A stretch of 64,000 nucleotides of DNA from Mesostigma viride. Lineage: Eukaryota > Streptophyta > Mesostigmatophyceae > Mesostigmatales > Mesostigmataceae. Location: NCBI GenBank assembly GCA_009746045.1, contig RPFO01000154.1, forward strand, positions 693,496 through 757,495, written 5' to 3'. A program made the translations under genes and the position numbers. Under the pieces are notes generated by a model. It was given only the letters and a program-made list of their open reading frames with translations, was not told the DNA's origin and made no database searches. Each line of letters starts with the position of its first letter. Within the stretch, counting starts at the first letter, position 1. This document shows positions 9,546 to 21,281 of this stretch, one piece after another.

Positions 9546-12324
9546 CTATATTCCCCTAAGCTGGGGCGTCTGGAGTCGCTGGGGCCGCGGGGGGGGGGGG
9601 GTCGCCTGCCAGGGCTTATGGCCGACGTAGATGGCCGCCCCCTTCCAGTACACCGGCTGTCCCGCCTTGGTCTGCCGGAGCTGGAGGTAGGTCGGCCATA
9701 GCTCCCGTCGCCGTTGTTGCTGCGCCAGGGTCAAGTCGTCATCAAGGGTGAAGAGAGTCTTCTCGAGCCGCTTGCGGCGTCTGAGAAAAGAAATCTTGTC
9801 CGCCGGGGTCTTAAAGGTGAGAAGGAGCGGGGGCGGCCCTGCCTTACCCCGCGCGCGGGGAAGGCGGTGGGCGGCCAGCTCGATCTCACCGTTAAGGCCC
9901 ATGCGACCAAGGATTTCTCTCTCAAACGCACGCAAAAGCTTCTCGGAATTCTCACCTTCCTCCATCTTGAAGTTCTTGACAATGACGTTGAGGCTGCGCT
10001 TGGCGAGCTCGGCCTCCTCGCGGAGGGCAAGCGTCTGCTGTTGAAGCTGGGCTGCGACGGCGGAGGTGGTGGAGGTGGTATGTTGCTTAACCCATGGTCC
10101 GCCAAGCCATTTTAGGCACTTTCAGACCCCTGAAAATAAAAAAAATCATAACTCATAGGCCACAACTCCAAATACCCCCAACCAAGATGCTAGGAGTATC
10201 TACACTTCAAGGGCTTTCAGAATATGCACTAATATCATGAGTCTAATGAGTATTTTGGATGATAAGTTAAGTCAAAGTGAGCCAAAAGACGATCATTTTG
10301 TGCCACAGAAAAAGTATATCCCCCCATTTTTTTCAGGGGAGGGTCAGAAACCTCAAACCCAAAATTGGACAATTTAGTTGGATAGTCCAATGGTGCTTTC
10401 CTTTGGTCAAACCACCCGGATAGCCCATTTGACCCATACAACGCCCGCGTTTACGTGTGTGGCTTACGCGCACACAAACAGCCTACTATGCCATATCATA
10501 CAATGAGGCAATATAATTGACCACAATTGACTGCCAAATATGCTGGAATACAAATATGACGCCACCTTGCACTCACTGAACGGTATCCCGCCAAGAAATG
10601 CCCCAAAATGTGCAATATAATGGCTGAAACACCTCCTTGAGCAGGCATGGAAAGCTGCTGCAATTACCACTAATGTATCCACCATGAGACATGTATAAAG
10701 GTACGAGTTTCCATTCAAACAACACGAAAACGAATTGCCGTACCTGCCTCGATCATGACCTGGCCGGGTTCCGCTGGCCGATATGCTCATACGTCACGGA
10801 TTCTAATGCTAGTGGCAGAGACGGCCATAGCTGCTGTATCCATGCATCCATCATCATTACCATGTTGATCATCTATGCAAAGATGACGTCTAACGCGTCG
10901 ACGTTCCCAGCAGATTCTGCAGCGGACTTCCGTAAAACAATGGAAGGCCCAGGCAGACGCAAGCTACCAAGAAACCAAAAAGAAACCGGCGATACCAACT
11001 GGGACTTCTTGTCTGATGGTGACGACCAATACAGAGGTAATAACCACTGCGCATTTCCCCAGTTCAGTGAATCTGATCATTCTTGACGTACCAAAATAAT
11101 GCATCATCGTTCAGGGGTCATCATCTGACCCATTTCAAGCTGCGGAACCCAAATTTTTCACCAAAATGGCTCGTTGACAGCCATATCTCGTATACGCGCG
11201 CTCAACGGTAAAAAATGTTAGCAAAAGTCACGTGACAGCTCAATGATGCACGTGGTATTTACTGGGCTATGGCGCAGTTACCTGCCCGACCTTGACATTT
11301 TCATTCATGTTGGGTCTGACCTGGACCGTCGGACCAATTTACGTTACGTCACTTACGGCGGAGATCACGGATTTACGCGGTATAGTTACGTGACGCGGGT
11401 TGCTATGCAAATGCATAGCATCGGCGGACCATGGGTTAAGCATGTCCGCCCATGTGGTGATGGGAGGAGCATCGCCGGCCAGGCCAGCCGGGGCTGGCTT
11501 GGCGGCAATGTCCTTCACCGCCTGGGCGGTGAGGCCTGCGGTGTTCTGCAGAACCTCGATAGCGATGGCGTTGTCCTTAAGACGCTGGTCGATGTCACGG
11601 AGCTGGGCGGTGATGGCGTCGGAGGTGGGGGTGGTGGCGGTGGAGGAGGCGAGGAGGCTGGAAGTGGCGGTGGAGCTAGATGGTGGGGAGCTCAGCAGCC
11701 AGCGTGCCGCCCATTGCCGCCACATCTGCGGCTAGGGGCGTCACGTGCTGTGAGATGGTTGCTTGGAGGTGGAAGAGGAAGGTGGATTCGGTCAAGGGGG
11801 AGGGGGTCCAGAGGTCCGTGACAGAGCGGTCAAGGATGGAAAAGAGGGCGCCGATCTGAAGACGGGGGCGAGACCAGCTGGCCAGCCTGGTTCTCAGATT
11901 GTTGTCGCATTGTGAACCGGCCGTCAGGTCCATTGCGGAAGCGGTAGCATTGTTGAAGGCGTTGGCACAGGTCGAGAAGGGAGGCGTATGACCCATAAAA
12001 CACGAACTCCAGTAGCTTGAGGGGTGGCATGTCGAAATAGCTGGGTCTGTGATCGTTGAAGGTGTTGAAGGTGGAAAATATCCCGTCAACGTCAAAATCG
12101 CGCTCAGACCAGCTCGGTTCGGCTGGGCGGCTGCGTTTTGGCTCAGGCGAGGCTGAAGGCGAGGCAGGAAGCCCGGGGGGGTGCTGGACGACCACCAGTG
12201 CGCGACTAGTGGCAGCACTGCCTTCCGGCCCTGATGGCGAAGCTGCAGCCGGAGCTGCAGACGTATTTTCATTGCCGAGCGCAGCCGCCAGGCTGCGTTG
12301 CGTCGAGGCGCGTTTATTCGCCAT
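9546..12324 (-). pseudogene. LINE family A ORF1 (L1 ORF1p-like), frameshifted and split by an insertion
   Basis: Read on the minus strand, the protein starts at 12324 (MANKRASTQ), has an acidic/Pro-rich N terminus, and then a coiled segment around SDAITAQLRDIDQRLKD. It is interrupted after ADML by the TTAA element at 10091-11435. It resumes with KQHTTSTTS, then LNVIVKNFKMEEGEN and an RNA-binding-like part ending LDDDLTLAQQQRRRELWPTY and GAAIYVG, which resembles the C-terminal domain of L1 ORF1 proteins. Removing the insertion together with one TTAA (1349 bp) restores the frame exactly. Two further frameshifts, near 11.9 and 11.7 kb, show decay. The protein should be an RNA chaperone binding the element's own RNA. 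It is not functional as it stands. Confidence 0.65.
10091..11435. mobile_element. Non-autonomous TTAA element (piggyBac-like), 1345 bp
   Basis: It is bounded by 13-bp perfect inverted repeats, CCCATGGTCCGCC at 10091-10103 and its complement at 11423-11435. TTAA duplications flank it at 10087-10090 and 11436-11439. The TTAA target and CCC start fit the piggyBac superfamily. Insertion into ORF1 is proven by frame restoration on precise removal. The inside carries a 131-codon plus frame (10691-11086) with no recognisable motif, so the element probably relied on a transposase supplied in trans. Confidence 0.8.
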
Positions 12325-13667
12325 ATAGTGCGTTATAGCTTTGGAAAATTATATCAGCATGTGCGTCTAAGAAAGACGAAGCGATTGTGATATTCACATC
12401 TGAATTCGGGGCTCAAACGTGAAAGTTATGAGCTCCGACAGCCATGGCTACCTCGTGGCTCGTGGCTCGTGGCTCGCTTTATTTCCATGCTTCTCTGAAA
12501 TTTCTTTTGCTTTATAGACAGTTGTGTTCGAGGAAATTCACGCGGTCTTCCTAAGCAGCGGCATCATTTTCCCCAGACACTGACGAGCTGGCACCTGTCT
12601 CCTAAAGAAAGTGGCTCGTGCTTGTTAGAAAGGAGGCAGTGTGCATTTTGCGGGACACGATGCTTTGGTGGTGCTTTGGTGGTGCTTTGGCGGGACACGT
12701 GCGTCAGGTAGCTTGTTCCAATGGTCTCTTCACCTTTCCCACTGAGTAAATGATAGCCTTTGTCATGCTAACCAGAGCAGCTAGCCACAGGTTGGCTGGA
12801 TAAAAAGTCAGCTTATTTTCTCTTTATATACTGCGTGTGTGGTCACCCACGGGTCCGGCTTGTTGGGCATTTTGGAAGAGGGTTTTTAATGTGTTGTTGG
12901 GTGGAACAACTTGGTTGTTGGCACAAAATCACACATTATTAGCCTGAGATAGGCATTACATATGCTGCTCAGGCGTGTCGTCCTACCAGCCTTGTTGTTA
13001 AGGGTAGACTCACAAGGCTGGCTGTGCCGATGGAGGGGTGGGGCGTATGACGCTCCGGACATCCTCCTCACACTCCGTGATCAAAGTGGGCATGTTTTTG
13101 GGTGTCTAGGGTAGCAAAACAGATGTCACTTTGGCTCAGCACTAGCTCAATTCTCTTTTAGCGTCTACCCAGGTGGCATCACAGGAAAATCAATAACTTG
13201 AGCTACGCTTGTCAGAATGAGCTCAAACTTTGGGGTTGTGTTTCCCCCCACTCAGTGGAATTTCGCATGTATGGATGACCCCATTCGATGTGTTGATGAT
13301 TTGATTTATTTTTTTTGGCTCAAAAAAGTACCCATTTTGCGGGGAAATTAATAACTCAAACAAATGTGATTATTTTGACCATGTGAATAGCCCAGATTTT
13401 TTAGAAGTGCGGGAACTTTGCAGGAATGTATGGGCAGGTCATTTGGATAAGTGGTTTGTCTTGGGCAAAATATCTCATAAATAGCGTCTTTTTCTATTTT
13501 TAGCTCGCCACCGGTGCGTGGTTGGGGGTAGTACCCCCAACAAGTGGTGGCATGAATGTCCAAACATCATATTTATGGTACTCAATCATCACTAGATGGT
13601 TCCCAAGTGCATTAGAACTGATATTCATTAAAGTCAGTTTTTCAGGCTTTTGGACGTGCGAGTCCCC
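12325..13667. other. Non-coding stretch upstream of the ORF1 start
   Basis: AT-rich, no recognised gene. Short direct repeats such as GTGGTGCTTTGG (12668-12690) occur. It may include the 5' UTR and promoter of the ORF1-only LINE, but nothing in the sequence proves this. Confidence 0.4.
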
Positions 13668-13850
13668 TTAATTAATTAATTAATTAATAGACACGTGACT
13701 GCGTCACGTGAGCATAAGTCCTCAGTGGGAGGGGAACATGGGATGGAATGGCTGGTGTAAGCTATCTAGGTCCTAGTTACAGGGGTGTGGGCATGCACCG
13801 CGGCCCGAATCGCTGGCATGAATGCCATACGCAGTCACACGCTACACCAT
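13668..13850 (-). mobile_element. LINE family B 3' end, inverted
   Basis: The TTAA tail comes first, then the hairpin CACGTGACTGCGTCACGTG (13692-13710), then the 3' UTR blocks CTCAGTGGGAGGGGAACATG and CTAGGTCCTAGTTACAGG in complement to 55384-55622. It is a 5'-truncated copy in minus orientation. Confidence 0.75.
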
Positions 13851-13856
13851 CCACCC

Positions 13857-14252
13857 CATTAATTAATTAATAAATTAAACGCGTGCTCCCGTTGGGGAGT
13901 CACAGAGCACCGGAGTGCTTTTAATCCCTGAGTGTGCACAACGGAATTACTACGGAGAGGTGGGCAAAGTACAAGCGCAGTACGTGCCAGGCGAGCCGCA
14001 TAGCTGGGCTGGCTGATCGATGTCTGTTTACTACTTGTTAAGGCTAGAGGCATGCATGGTTACAACCGTAACCGATTATACTGCCAGGTGTGTCTTAAAA
14101 AGACGCATCGAACATTCGAATGCGAGTGATCGATGTGACTGAAATCGAAGCTCAGCTCTGCCCTTTCTTCCTGTTGTGCACATACAGGGATTAAAAGCAC
14201 TCCAGTGCTCCGTGACTCCCCAACGGTAGCACGCGAGTTTATAAATTAATTT
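13857..14252. mobile_element. Head-to-head pair of family F 3' ends (foldback)
   Basis: The left arm (13857-13945, tail first) and right arm (14168-14252, tail last) are complementary over about 85 bp. Both carry AGTGCTTTTAATCCCTG or its complement, the GTGCTCC/GGAGCAC hairpin, and an AT-rich tail of TTAA type. The unique centre is about 220 bp. The unit looks like a foldback element whose terminal repeats are LINE 3' ends. Confidence 0.7.
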
Positions 14253-14463
14253 TTTAAAGCTCAGACACGAAAGCTCTGATCGGCTCTGCCGTCAACCATG
14301 TCGTTTAGCATTTGCGAGTGCAGGGTCAATCTATCTGGGCCCATATGCCGGTCAACATGACAATTAGTAGTCACTAGCGGTGTCGCAGGATGTACGCTTG
14401 TGCATGTCGCAACGCCCTTGCCAGTTCCGACGGCCCGTGATGAGGTTAAGTGACTCATGATGC

Positions 14464-15788
14464 ATGCTCATTGACTTCGTCACATGCAACAGTGCAAGCC
14501 GATTTGCAGTAACTTTTCGAAAATATGCTGTACCGCTACCGTATTATGCTGTACAAAAACAAAGACCTGTTCCCCTGCATGACGACCCCGCCAACTACAG
14601 AGGAGTCTGCATCCAGAGCGCCGCACTCAAGTTGTTCATGCGCATGATCCTGAACCACCTTCGTTCTGCTCTCGACTGTCACCTTGGGGAAAGTCAAATG
14701 GGCTTCCGTCCTGGGCGCAACACCGTCATGGCCATCTTCGTCGCGCGTCGCCTCTTCGAGGAAATCGCTCTCCTGCAACCTGGTGAGTTTCCCGCCATCC
14801 TGATCTTCGTCGACTTCATCAAGGCTTTTGATTCTGTCCTCTGGAACGCTCTATGGGCTGTACTTGCTCGCGCTCGCGTCCCCACTCCCCTGATTACCGT
14901 CATCCGCACGCTGTATGAGGGGTCGACCACTTCGGTGCGCACTCAACACGGCATTACCCCGCCCTGCCCACTGCAGACCGGCGTCTGGCAGGGTTGCGTC
15001 CTGTCGCCGTACCTGTTTATTATTGTAGTGGATTATGTTATGCGCCACGCACGGGCTCGCTTTGCTAGCATTGCAGGCCGTGCCCCTGGCCTAGCTATCA
15101 CGAACGAGCTTGGAGAAGGGGGGCCGACTACAATTAAGCAGAATTTACTAGCTGCCCTCATTTATGCCGACGACATCACGCTCATCGAGAAGCCGGAGTC
15201 TGCCCAACTTTGGCTGGACTGCCTGGCGCTCGAGGCTCGGGCGGTTGGTCTATAGAATTCAGCCCAAAACGGAGGCCCTGGCCCGCGGCATGGCAGGGCC
15301 CCCACCCACGCTTCGCCTCTTAGACGATGCCGAGGTCAACTACCCTCCTTCAGGCCGCTTCAAGCTGCTCGGCAGTTGGCTTCCCGACTGCGAGGATGAC
15401 ATGACGACACGGATCGGCATGGCGTGGGCGCACCTCCATGACCACCGCCGCTGGTGGAGCAACCCCGCCCTACCCCGGATCGTCAAGCGTGACCTCTTCA
15501 AGGTCGTCATTCTGACGATCCTGACCTTAGTACGGCGCCGAGACCTGGACACTGCCGCAGGAGCTGGAGAAACGACTCGACGGCGCCGTCACCAAGATGC
15601 TGCGCAAGGCCCTTAACATCCCCTTTGGTTTGCACATTAGTAATGAGGATTTGTACGCTGATTTGCCCTATGTTTCCCACATTATTCGGCACAGGCGCCT
15701 GGACCTAGCCGGGCACCTGGCCCACACAGATCAGGTAGATACATCAGATAGACTAGCTGGCACCAAGCCCGCCCAGCCTGGGCGATAG
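14464..15788 (+). pseudogene. LINE family B reverse transcriptase, 5'-truncated and frameshifted
   Basis: The first frame (14464-15255) gives the RT palm: YRGVCIQSAALKL, GFRPGRNTVMAI, FVDFIKAFDSVLW, GVWQGCVLSPYLF and the catalytic LIYADDITLIE. The frame then shifts near 15240 to continue with the thumb (SGRFKLLGSWLPD) and shifts again near 15530, ending with RRLDLAGHLAHTDQVDTS. This order fits the ORF2 polymerase of a non-LTR retrotransposon. The N-terminal endonuclease is missing. It was an RNA-templated DNA polymerase and is now inactive. The matching C-terminal part occurs at 54862-55383. Confidence 0.85.
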
Positions 15789-16100
15789 GTCCTCACCTGG
15801 CGTGCCCCCGGCCGCGCGCGGCAGGGCCGCCACCCGTGGACTTTTCGTGATAGACTCGGCATGGACATGTGCTACACTAGATGTGACGGGCTCACACCCG
15901 GGCAGCCTCCTGGTCTGTCTGTAATATGGAGGCAGATGGTGCGCAAGGATAGATGGCACGTAGTGATGAAGGAGACCACCCCCAAGCCTGTGGGGGCTCC
16001 GCGTGTGACCAAGTCTGGCATTCATAGCGATTCGGGCCGCGGTGCCCACACCCCTGTAACTAGGACCTAGATAGCTTACACCAATCCCATCCCATGTTCC
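15789..16100 (+). mobile_element. 3' UTR of the family B LINE
   Basis: Non-coding sequence after the RT remnant, shared with 55384-55560, including GGAGGCAGATGGTGCGCAAG, GTGGGGGCTCCGCGTGTGAC and the CTGTAACTAGGACCTAGATA block. The hairpin and TTAA tail are missing, so the extreme 3' end is lost or replaced. Confidence 0.75.
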
Positions 16101-16140
16101 CCTCCTACTTCGAAATTTTACCCCGACTAGGTTGTCCCCA

Positions 16141-17909
16141 GTTTACAAATTAACAAAATTAACAAATTAACGCCGGCGGACTACAGGCTGCGGACTGCTC
16201 GACGCGGAGTCGCCGGGCTACAAGTTCCGTACTTTACCAAACTCAGCCTTAGAGGCCGCCGCACCAATTTTTACTTCTTTCCGTCACATGGCTTGCGTTG
16301 GGTTCATCGACGAGCATCGACGCTCATCGACGGTGCAATCTGACGGCGGAGAATAAGTTCGCCACAGCATAGCGCGACGCAAGGGCTAAGATCCGACAAC
16401 GTGACATGAAAGCTTTATACCGCATCGCTTACCGGAAATTCCGTCCAACACCGTCGTACAGTACTGCCAGTCGACCGCACCTCTGCCTCTTAACCGTCGA
16501 ATGCGCAATCGATCTAGAAAGTAGAAACGTCTCCGCGACACTTCCGCGATTTCAGTACTTTCCGTCACCCTTGACAGTTTTCGTACAATACTACAAATTT
16601 ACGCCAATAGAAACTCGCCTCCATACATATTCTGATCAGACACTCCGCAAAGGTGAAAACCTTTGCGTTCAGTGCCAGGCCGCGGAAAACGCGGAAAACG
16701 CGATCTGCAAATGAATCCGACCGGAATCGAACTGGGGACCTCTCGCACCAATTTTGCTGACTATAGGACGGACGTCTCCGGTTACCATGGCATCGCCAAC
16801 TTACACCTACAGTCATCCGCAAAAGTTCTCCTGTCCGGGGAGTGATGCAAGCCTTTCGGATTTGGTACTAGATAAATCACTCGAGATCTGTGTGTAGGAG
16901 TACTACACACTTGTCTGCACGCGAGACTTGTTCAGTCTCGCACCGTGAGACGGGCTGAACACGGCTGAATCCTTCTTTTTAGTAGAAGGGGGCGTAGCCG
17001 GTACTATCGAAATCAGCCAAGCGTATATTCTGATCAGACACTCCGCAAAGGTGAAAACCTTTGCGTTCAGTGCCAGGCCGCGGAATACATATATCTCGAT
17101 AGAGGCGTGCGTCTTATTTAATTTCAAGGTAACTTACCTCTTAATTAATCTCGCCCCCCGTTGTAACACCGTCCCCCGTTGTAACACCGTCCCCCCGTTG
17201 TAACACCGTCCCCCCCCCCCATAAATGCGTCCCCCCCCCGTTGTAACACCGTCCCCCCCCACGTACAGTACTTTCAACCGCAGCTCTGCCTTTTAACCGT
17301 CGAATGCGCAATCGATCTAGAAAGTATCCGCGATTTCAGTACATGCCGTCACCCTTGACAGTTGTCGTACAATACTACAAATTAACGCCAATAGAAACTC
17401 GCCTCCAAACATATATCTCGATAGAGGCATGCGTCTTATTTAATTTCAAGGTACCTCTTAATTAATCTCGCCCCCCGGCCTCCGCTAATTTGCTAATTTG
17501 CTAAATTTGCTAAAAAAGAGCCAATTTTACCCCGACTTCGAAAATATGAGGAAAATATGGTTATCCGTTATACTTAAATTGAGTTAAGATTCTCGCAGTC
17601 CAAGTTCGGTTCCTCTCTCGCCGCATTAAGCTGGTGAACACCTCCTGGTCGCTTGACGACGACCTGATTGACGCCGGCCAGCCCAGCAGCAGCAACGCCG
17701 CGACCAGTGGCCCGACTACATCCGCCACAAGACCAACCCCGAGAAGCCCCAAGTGTATACTGGCGGGGCGGGGACCTTTACGTCAACAAGAAAAGTTCTG
17801 TGGAAGCCTCCCCGGGCTCCCCCGGGATAGACCACTCAAGCTAGTTGTCTAGATGGGGCAACTGATCGATTATGGGATAGCTTAGGCATTTACAGCACTT
17901 GAAATGATA
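16141..17909. repeat. AT-rich region of diverged internal duplications
   Basis: Several blocks occur twice. The CACTCCGCAAAGGTGAAAAC block is at about 16639 and 17039. A block through GTCGAATGCGCAATCGATCT is at about 16496 and 17300. The CGTACAATACTACAAATT block is at about 16582 and 17366. ATATCTCGATAGAGGC is at about 17093 and 17413. Between them, 17160-17255 holds about five copies of a GTTGTAACACCGTCCCCC unit. No gene is recognised. It may be one element with long diverged repeats or two overlapping insertions. Confidence 0.55.
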
Positions 17910-17913
17910 TTAA

Positions 17914-20900
17914 CCCGTGTTTTTTTAATTAGAACGCGATATATCGCGTTGTAAGCTTTTTTTAGAACGCGTATAGCACCTAAGGAAAATTTTTTTCATG
18001 GTCATGTATATACTTTCCTGAAAGCCCATAAATCAAAGTTTTTTTTGAGCTACTCAGACCTACCAAATTCCTATTCCATAGAGAGATACAGTGCTATGAA
18101 TACAGGGGGGTCTGGTCATGACCGCGATTTCTTGACCCTAGGTGACAAGCGACGTGTTTATTCAGAAATTAATAAAGTAAAAAACCTGGCCTTTTGCCTG
18201 AGCTATGTGCAACATATGTAGAGCCTGTGAAACAAAAGCCAGGCCCATTTGGCCACTGCAGCTATTTTTCCTATGCATCACAATTACAACGCAGTACAAC
18301 GCAGTAGGAAGCACATGCCAACATCACAACATGCCACATGGGGTGGGGGGCCTAATAAGGCCATGGAAGCACCAATATTGCAAGTAGGGTGCGTCAACAT
18401 GATAATACACGTGAAATACATGATGGGTGCACACTCCCTGTATAATACAAGCATGCTGACACCATAAATTAATCCCCAACCCGTGCCGTAGCCTAGCGCC
18501 TACTAGCGCCTAGGACTGCGCCTTCTTCTTGTATTCCTTGCGGCCCCCCGTCCTGGTGCTGGTGAGCACCACGCCCACCAGGAGCTTCTTGGCCACGGGG
18601 GCCGTGTCGATGTAGGGGAGCTTGATGAGCGGGTTGTGGAAGTCGTTGAAGCAGTCTGGCGAGCACATGGCCAGGTCGCACTCCTTGCACCAGGTGCGGG
18701 TGCGCGCCCCCTGCTTGGGTGGGTCTGTGTTGGCCAGTGCGCAGGCCTTCATCGACCGCACCCGGCACACCACGCACACCATGCCAGAGTGGGATGTGGG
18801 CAGGTTGAGGTCGCGCAGCAGGGAGCCAACCCCGTGAGTGCCGGAGTGGCGCCCAGCACGCCCCTTACCGATGCTGGGGACGGCCATGCCGCGAAGCCGG
18901 GGGGTGCCGTCAAATGTGTTCTTGAGCAGCTGCGTGTGGAAGGCCAGAATGAACACCTTGTGGTCCATGGCGTCCTTGCCAAGAGCCAGCTTCTGCAGGC
19001 AGTATGCCATGCGCACGATCGTGGAGAAGAGGCCCAAGGCCCAGCGGCAGTACCACTTGTGGAAGATGGTCCGCCCCTCGATGTCCCACGTGCCCGTCAG
19101 CAGGAAGTCAAACTGGTCCACACACTTGTAGATGCGGTTGTACCGCAGCATGGCCTCGGGGCAGGGCACCTCCTCCCGTGCCCCCCCGTGCCCTTCCCCA
19201 GCTTCCTCCTGCTGATGGTCACGCTGCGTGGGAGGATGCCTGTGGTAAGGCAGGTGACAGCTTGGCGGTCTTGCCACATGGTGAGGGCCTTCCCGGTCGG
19301 CTTGTGCACGGCAGCCACCCACTTGCCCCGCGGGGGCCTGCTGCCCATGAGCTGCTTGACCTTGGCCAGCTCACACTTCCTGGCCCGGCACGTCATGACA
19401 GTGCCCACTGCAGTGATCCCCATCTCACGCAGGTCCTCCATGGTGTCCACAGTCGTGTAGAGGCGGTCGATCGCCATCTCAGTATCCCCTGGGCTGGGCA
19501 GCGTCTCCGACAGCGTCTTGACGATTGCCCGCATGCCGCCTTCTCCCTTGATCCTGTCGAAGGTCTGGCTGTGGTAGGGAATCTTGGTCTCGAAGTCGCA
19601 GAGCCGCCATATCCGAATGTGGTAGGAGTGGGGCTTGCTGGGGTCATAGACCCGGATGCTGCACATCTGGTTGCGGATAGCAATCCCCGACTCATCGATG
19701 GCGACTGAAGACCCCGGCAGGAAGTAATGCTTGATGTTGTTGTTCATCATCTCCTCCAGGTGGTCGCAAAAGTACAGCTTGCCCTCCCGAGAGCTGTGGT
19801 CGGTAGGGCGCTCGTCGTGGCGGCGGAAATGCAGGTTGTGCTTGATCTTGTAGAACCGCGCCTTGGGCATGAAGCCTGACCAGTCAGGAAACTGGACTGC
19901 ACCGTGGGTCTTCCCTGACCAGTAGTCACCCTCGTTGGACAGCGGAATGCACGCCTTTGCAACAAGGAGTGCGAAAAACACGCCCACCTCATGGGCGGTG
20001 ATGTCCCCGACGTTGTCAGGTCCCTGCTTGCATTCAATATAGGCGTTGGTCGCCTCTGCAATCTTGTCCCACTCCTCGCGTTCCCATATCAGATGAAACC
20101 ACCCGAGGGCATCCATGTCCTTATAATTCCGGGGCAGGTGCTGCGCCTTGGCTGGCCGGTTGCAGGGGTGCACGTCGATGGTCACGCCCTCTTCCTCGGC
20201 GCCCTTCTCGTCCCATTGGTCGCCTGTCTTGACGACCCAGTCTCGTGCATTGCTGGCCACTGGCGCCTCGTCCATCTCCGCCTGCAGCTCGGGATCCCCA
20301 TATTCCGGCATGGTGTCTTCCTCACTAGACTCGTCATCGCTTGTGTCGGGTGCAGTGATTGCAGGCCGGGCCACCTTCGCTCGCTCCTCATCAGATTTGC
20401 GAGGGCGCCCACGACGCCTTTTGCCACTGAAAGGAGGTGTCGGCACGTCCTCCTCCTCCTCCTCCTCTAGCTCCTCCTCCTCCTCCTCCTCCTCCTCCTC
20501 CTCCTCCTCCTCCTCCTCCTCCTCCTCCTCCTCCTCCTCCTCCTCCTCCTCCTCCTGGACATCATCGCCACCTCCATCCTCATCATCGCCATCCTCCTCA
20601 TCACCATCCTCCTCGCCATCCCCACCTGATCCGGCGCCGTCATCACCATCGCTGGCATCGCCTGTGCCGCATTCATTTTCTATCGCCTGAATCCGCTGCT
20701 GCACATTGCGCTGCTCCTGCTCATTCTCAGTCTCTAACCACAGCAAGACCTGCCATTCCGTAAGCTTTTCCGTGCTCCTGTCAGCCGCGAAATAAACCTT
20801 CCACAAGTCCACTAGCTGTCTACCCCTACCGGCCAGCAGCTTCTTGACGACACCTGTCATCTTGTCTGTTTTATACTTCTTCTGTGCTTTGGCGACATAG

Positions 20901-21281
20901 CCAGCGCCCCAATACGACGTGGGCACTCGTAAAGTACGTCCTAGCAAACCCCTGTCCCTAGCATTCACGTCGAACACCATCTCTGACCACGAAATCTGGC
21001 GGGAACTGGCCAGATTAGGTTGCCGCCATCGCCGTCGTCTTCGCGCGGTACCGTGCAAAAACACCCAATTTCAGTGGTGCATTTCTGTGTACAGCTGTCA
21101 CAAAAAAAATATCAAAAATACCAGGATTTTTTCTTGAATTCTATGAGATGTTTCTGACCTGTCTTGAAAGTTTCAGACCAAAAATCGCATGTTTAATAGG
21201 TGTGGCAGTTGTCAGATTACAACGCGATACATCGCGTTCTAACCCTACAACGCGATGTATCGCGTTGTAAAAAAACACGGG
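17914..21281 (-). mobile_element. Complete piggyBac-type DNA transposon, 3.37 kb
   Basis: TTAA target duplications lie at 17910-17913 and 21282-21285. Terminal inverted repeats are CCCGTGTTTTTTT (17914-17926) and its exact complement (21269-21281). Just inside lie near-perfect 18-bp palindromes of the form AACGCGATATATCGCGTT: one on the left (17932-17949) and two on the right (about 21220-21237 and 21249-21266). The transposase gene runs on the minus strand. All parts of an autonomous element are present except an intact reading frame, so it inserted fairly recently. Confidence 0.92.
18510..21064 (-). pseudogene. piggyBac-like transposase (DDE_Tnp_1_7), one frameshift
   Basis: The frame from 21064 encodes an acidic N-terminal region with a poly-Glu run (from TCC repeats at 20453-20555), an AT-hook-like KRRRGRPRK, and then the transposase core. 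Core motifs are LGWFHLIWEREEW, FMPKARFYKIKHNLHF, AIDESGIAI (first Asp), SYHIRIWRLCDF, MAIDRLYTT (second Asp) and, after the break, RYNRIYKCVDQFDFLL (third Asp). The break falls at a run of seven G near 19180-19190; downstream sequence continues in another frame to 18510. The C terminus holds a Cys-rich finger (CVVCRVRSMKAC, then CKECDLAMCSPDC), as in other piggyBac transposases. A one-base indel in the homopolymer could also be a sequencing error, in which case the gene is intact. It cuts and pastes at TTAA. Confidence 0.85.

Larger units (their letters stand above)
8357..13667. mobile_element. Possible large TTAA-flanked element with short inverted ends
   Basis: The segment begins GGGGACTCG (8357-8365) and ends CGAGTCCCC (13659-13667), a 9-bp perfect inverted pair. 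Both ends abut TTAA, the target duplication of piggyBac-type elements. The flanking TTAA belongs to LINE simple-repeat tails, so the duplication cannot be verified. No transposase is visible inside; the content is an ORF1-only LINE with its own nested insertion. It could be a composite non-autonomous element or a coincidence. Confidence 0.3.

Noticed and set aside
16715-16800. A tRNA-like stretch on the minus strand with GGTGCGAGAGGTCCCCAG, TTCGATTCC, resembling the 3' half of tRNA-Pro
   Set aside because: The 5' anticodon and acceptor strands do not pair with it, and no permuted 5' half was found downstream. At best a tRNA-derived relic.
20437-20763. Poly-Pro and poly-Ser plus-strand frames
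   Set aside because: Antisense reading of the poly-Glu tract of the transposase.
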